Of a stretch of DNA of 6,641 nucleotides, positions 5,251 through 6,641 are shown in pieces (the first letter of the stretch is position 1; each line of letters opens with the position of its first letter). Under the pieces are notes generated by a model. That model saw only the letters and a program-made list of their open reading frames with translations, had not been told where the DNA came from and did no database searches. The DNA comes from Bacteroidia bacterium (GTDB lineage: Bacteria; Bacteroidota; Bacteroidia; Flavobacteriales; Flavobacteriaceae): assembly GCA_030431085.1 (NCBI GenBank), contig JAUIJW010000131.1:1-6641 (forward strand), read 5' to 3'. The translations under genes and the position numbers were made by a program.

Positions 5251-6641
5251 ATGAAAAAATCTCTTTTATTGTTTTTTCTGTTATTTGCTATTAGCCCAAT
5301 ATTTTCACAAGAAAATTCAACTTCAATTATTCCTAGTTCTGGCATTAGCTTACAATCAGTAATTCGTGGAGCTATTGGTATGGTATCTTTAATTGCCCTA
5401 GCTTATTTATTCAGTTCTAATAAAAAAGCCATTAACTGGAAAACCGTCGGTATTGGTTTACTTATACAATTATTTATTGCTATTGGTGTATTAAAAGTAT
5501 CATTTATTCAAGCGGCATTTGAATCTGTTGGACAAATATTTGTAAACGTTTTAGAGTTTACTAGAGCAGGAAGTAAATTTTTGTTTGAAGGATTGGTTGT
5601 TGATATGGATACCTTTGGATACATTTTTGCATTTCAAGTATTACCTACAATTATCTTTTTTTCTGCCCTAACCTCTGTGTTATTTTACCTTGGTATTATT
5701 CAAAAAATAGTCAAAGCTATGGCATGGCTACTTAGTAAATCATTAAAAATTTCTGGAGCAGAAAGCTTATCCATTGCTGGAAATGTGTTTCTAGGTCAAA
5801 CTGAAGCCCCTTTATTAATCAAGGCCTACCTCGAAAAAATGAACAAGTCAGAAATGCTACTTGTTATGGTTGGCGGAATGGCTACAGTAGCTGGAGCAGT
5901 TTTGGCCGCTTATATAGGCTTTTTAGGTGGAGACGATCCTGTGCTACGTTTAAGATTTGCAAAGCACTTGTTAGCGGCTTCTGTAATGGCTGCGCCAGGA
6001 GCCATTGTCATTTCAAAAATCCTATATCCTCAAATAGAAACCGTTAATAAAGATGTTAAGGTTTCTACAGATAAAATTGGTAGTAATTTATTAGATGCCA
6101 TCTCAAATGGTACCACAGAAGGCTTAAAACTTGCTGTAAACGTAGGCGCCATGCTTTTAGTTTTTGTAGCTTTTATTGCCATGATTAATGGTATCTTAGG
6201 ATGGGTTGGAGACATCACTACACTTAATAGTTGGATGGCCGATCATACACCATACCCTAAACTCACCTTAGAATCGATACTCGGTATAGTTTTCGCGCCA
6301 TTAATGTGGCTTATCGGTGTTGCCAAAGAAGACATGATGTTGATGGGACAACTTTTAGGTATTAAATTAGCTGCTAGTGAATTTATTGGTTATATTCAAT
6401 TAGCCGATTTAAAAAATGTATCCAATACCATACACCTCAACTATAATAAATCTATCATTATGGCGACGTATATGTTATGCGGTTTTGCTAATTTTGCATC
6501 TATAGGCATACAAATTGGCGGCATAGGATCTATCGCACCAGGCCAAAGAAAAACATTATCAGAATTTGGTATTAAGGCATTAATTGGAGGTTCTATTGCC
6601 TCTTTACTTTCTGCTACCATTGCTGGGATGACTATTGGGTA
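5251..6641 (+). CDS. Concentrative nucleoside transporter, NupC/CNT family, C-terminus cut by the window edge
   Basis: The gene is open from ATG 5251 to the right edge (463 codons plus two bases, no stop). CNT proteins are inner-membrane symporters that import nucleosides with Na+ or H+. Residues 1-19 look like a Sec signal peptide, cut before Gln20. Multiple membrane segments follow, roughly 36-54, 64-82, 124-150, 203-224, 236-260, 293-320, 341-357, 402-422 and 442-462. Substrate-site motifs match structurally studied CNTs: GQTEAP (182-187; Gln183, Thr184 and Glu185 correspond to vcCNT Gln154, Thr155, Glu156), GIKLAASEF with Glu377 (vcCNT Glu332), and GFANFASIG with Phe412, Asn414 and Ser417 (vcCNT Phe366, Asn368, Ser371). 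EDMMLMGQLLG (360-370) and GGIGSIAPGQR (423-433) are also family-typical. Most of the protein is present; only a short tail should be missing. The 8-bp gap to the BFN-UVR gene indicates co-transcription. The substrate range and coupling ion cannot be read from the sequence. Confidence 0.95.
   Translation, partial: MKKSLLLFFLLFAISPIFSQENSTSIIPSSGISLQSVIRGAIGMVSLIALAYLFSSNKKAINWKTVGIGLLIQLFIAIGVLKVSFIQAAFESVGQIFVNVLEFTRAGSKFLFEGLVVDMDTFGYIFAFQVLPTIIFFSALTSVLFYLGIIQKIVKAMAWLLSKSLKISGAESLSIAGNVFLGQTEAPLLIKAYLEKMNKSEMLLVMVGGMATVAGAVLAAYIGFLGGDDPVLRLRFAKHLLAASVMAAPGAIVISKILYPQIETVNKDVKVSTDKIGSNLLDAISNGTTEGLKLAVNVGAMLLVFVAFIAMINGILGWVGDITTLNSWMADHTPYPKLTLESILGIVFAPLMWLIGVAKEDMMLMGQLLGIKLAASEFIGYIQLADLKNVSNTIHLNYNKSIIMATYMLCGFANFASIGIQIGGIGSIAPGQRKTLSEFGIKALIGGSIASLLSATIAGMTIG

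Noticed and set aside
6030..6218. 62-codon open frame on the minus strand
   Set aside because: It is antisense to the nucleoside transporter and has no family resemblance.
1..6641. CRISPR arrays, tRNA or rRNA genes, mobile elements, riboswitches
   Set aside because: No regularly spaced repeats, cloverleaf, transposase-like protein or recognisable riboswitch core was seen on either strand.

Overview
The window is an AT-rich piece of a Bacteroidota chromosome, most likely from a flavobacterium (family Flavobacteriaceae). The supporting signs are an outer-membrane-type lipid/carbohydrate regulatory protein of the CarboxypepD_reg/DUF5686 kind, promoter -7 boxes of the Bacteroidota form TAnnTTTG, starts lacking Shine-Dalgarno sequences, and an EtfA with the Bacteroidota-like 'CSKPVSDLGW' segment. 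No tRNA, rRNA, CRISPR array, insertion sequence or phage gene was seen. This is housekeeping chromosome, not an accessory island.

Layout. On the minus strand, from right to left: pdhB (pyruvate dehydrogenase E1 beta, 1546-2523) closed by a textbook intrinsic terminator (1495-1525); an AraC-family regulator (507-1385, GTG start); and the first 131 codons of an exported DUF5686-type protein (394 down to the window edge). On the plus strand, diverging from pdhB across a 215-bp control region: etfB (2739-3485) and etfA (3530-4495), which encode the two subunits of electron-transfer flavoprotein. A terminator-like hairpin (4526-4576) and a new promoter follow. Next is a two-gene unit: a bifunctional-nuclease-domain/UVR protein (re-started here at GTG 4634, ending 5242) and, 8 bp later, a concentrative nucleoside transporter of the NupC/CNT family that runs off the right edge (5251-6641).

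How the genes fit together. PdhB makes acetyl-CoA from pyruvate. EtfAB collects electrons from acyl-CoA dehydrogenases and similar flavoenzymes and passes them to the quinone pool. The two units share one divergent control region, which holds a perfect 18-bp palindrome overlapping the upstream part of a candidate etfB promoter. The BFN-UVR protein and the nucleoside transporter look co-transcribed and suggest a link between nucleic-acid degradation and nucleoside uptake, but that link is inferred from position only.

No previously undescribed system is evident. The points most worth checking are the palindrome, the corrected start of the BFN gene, the Arg-to-Lys change at a flavin-contacting site of EtfA, and the cleavable-looking signal peptide on the nucleoside transporter.
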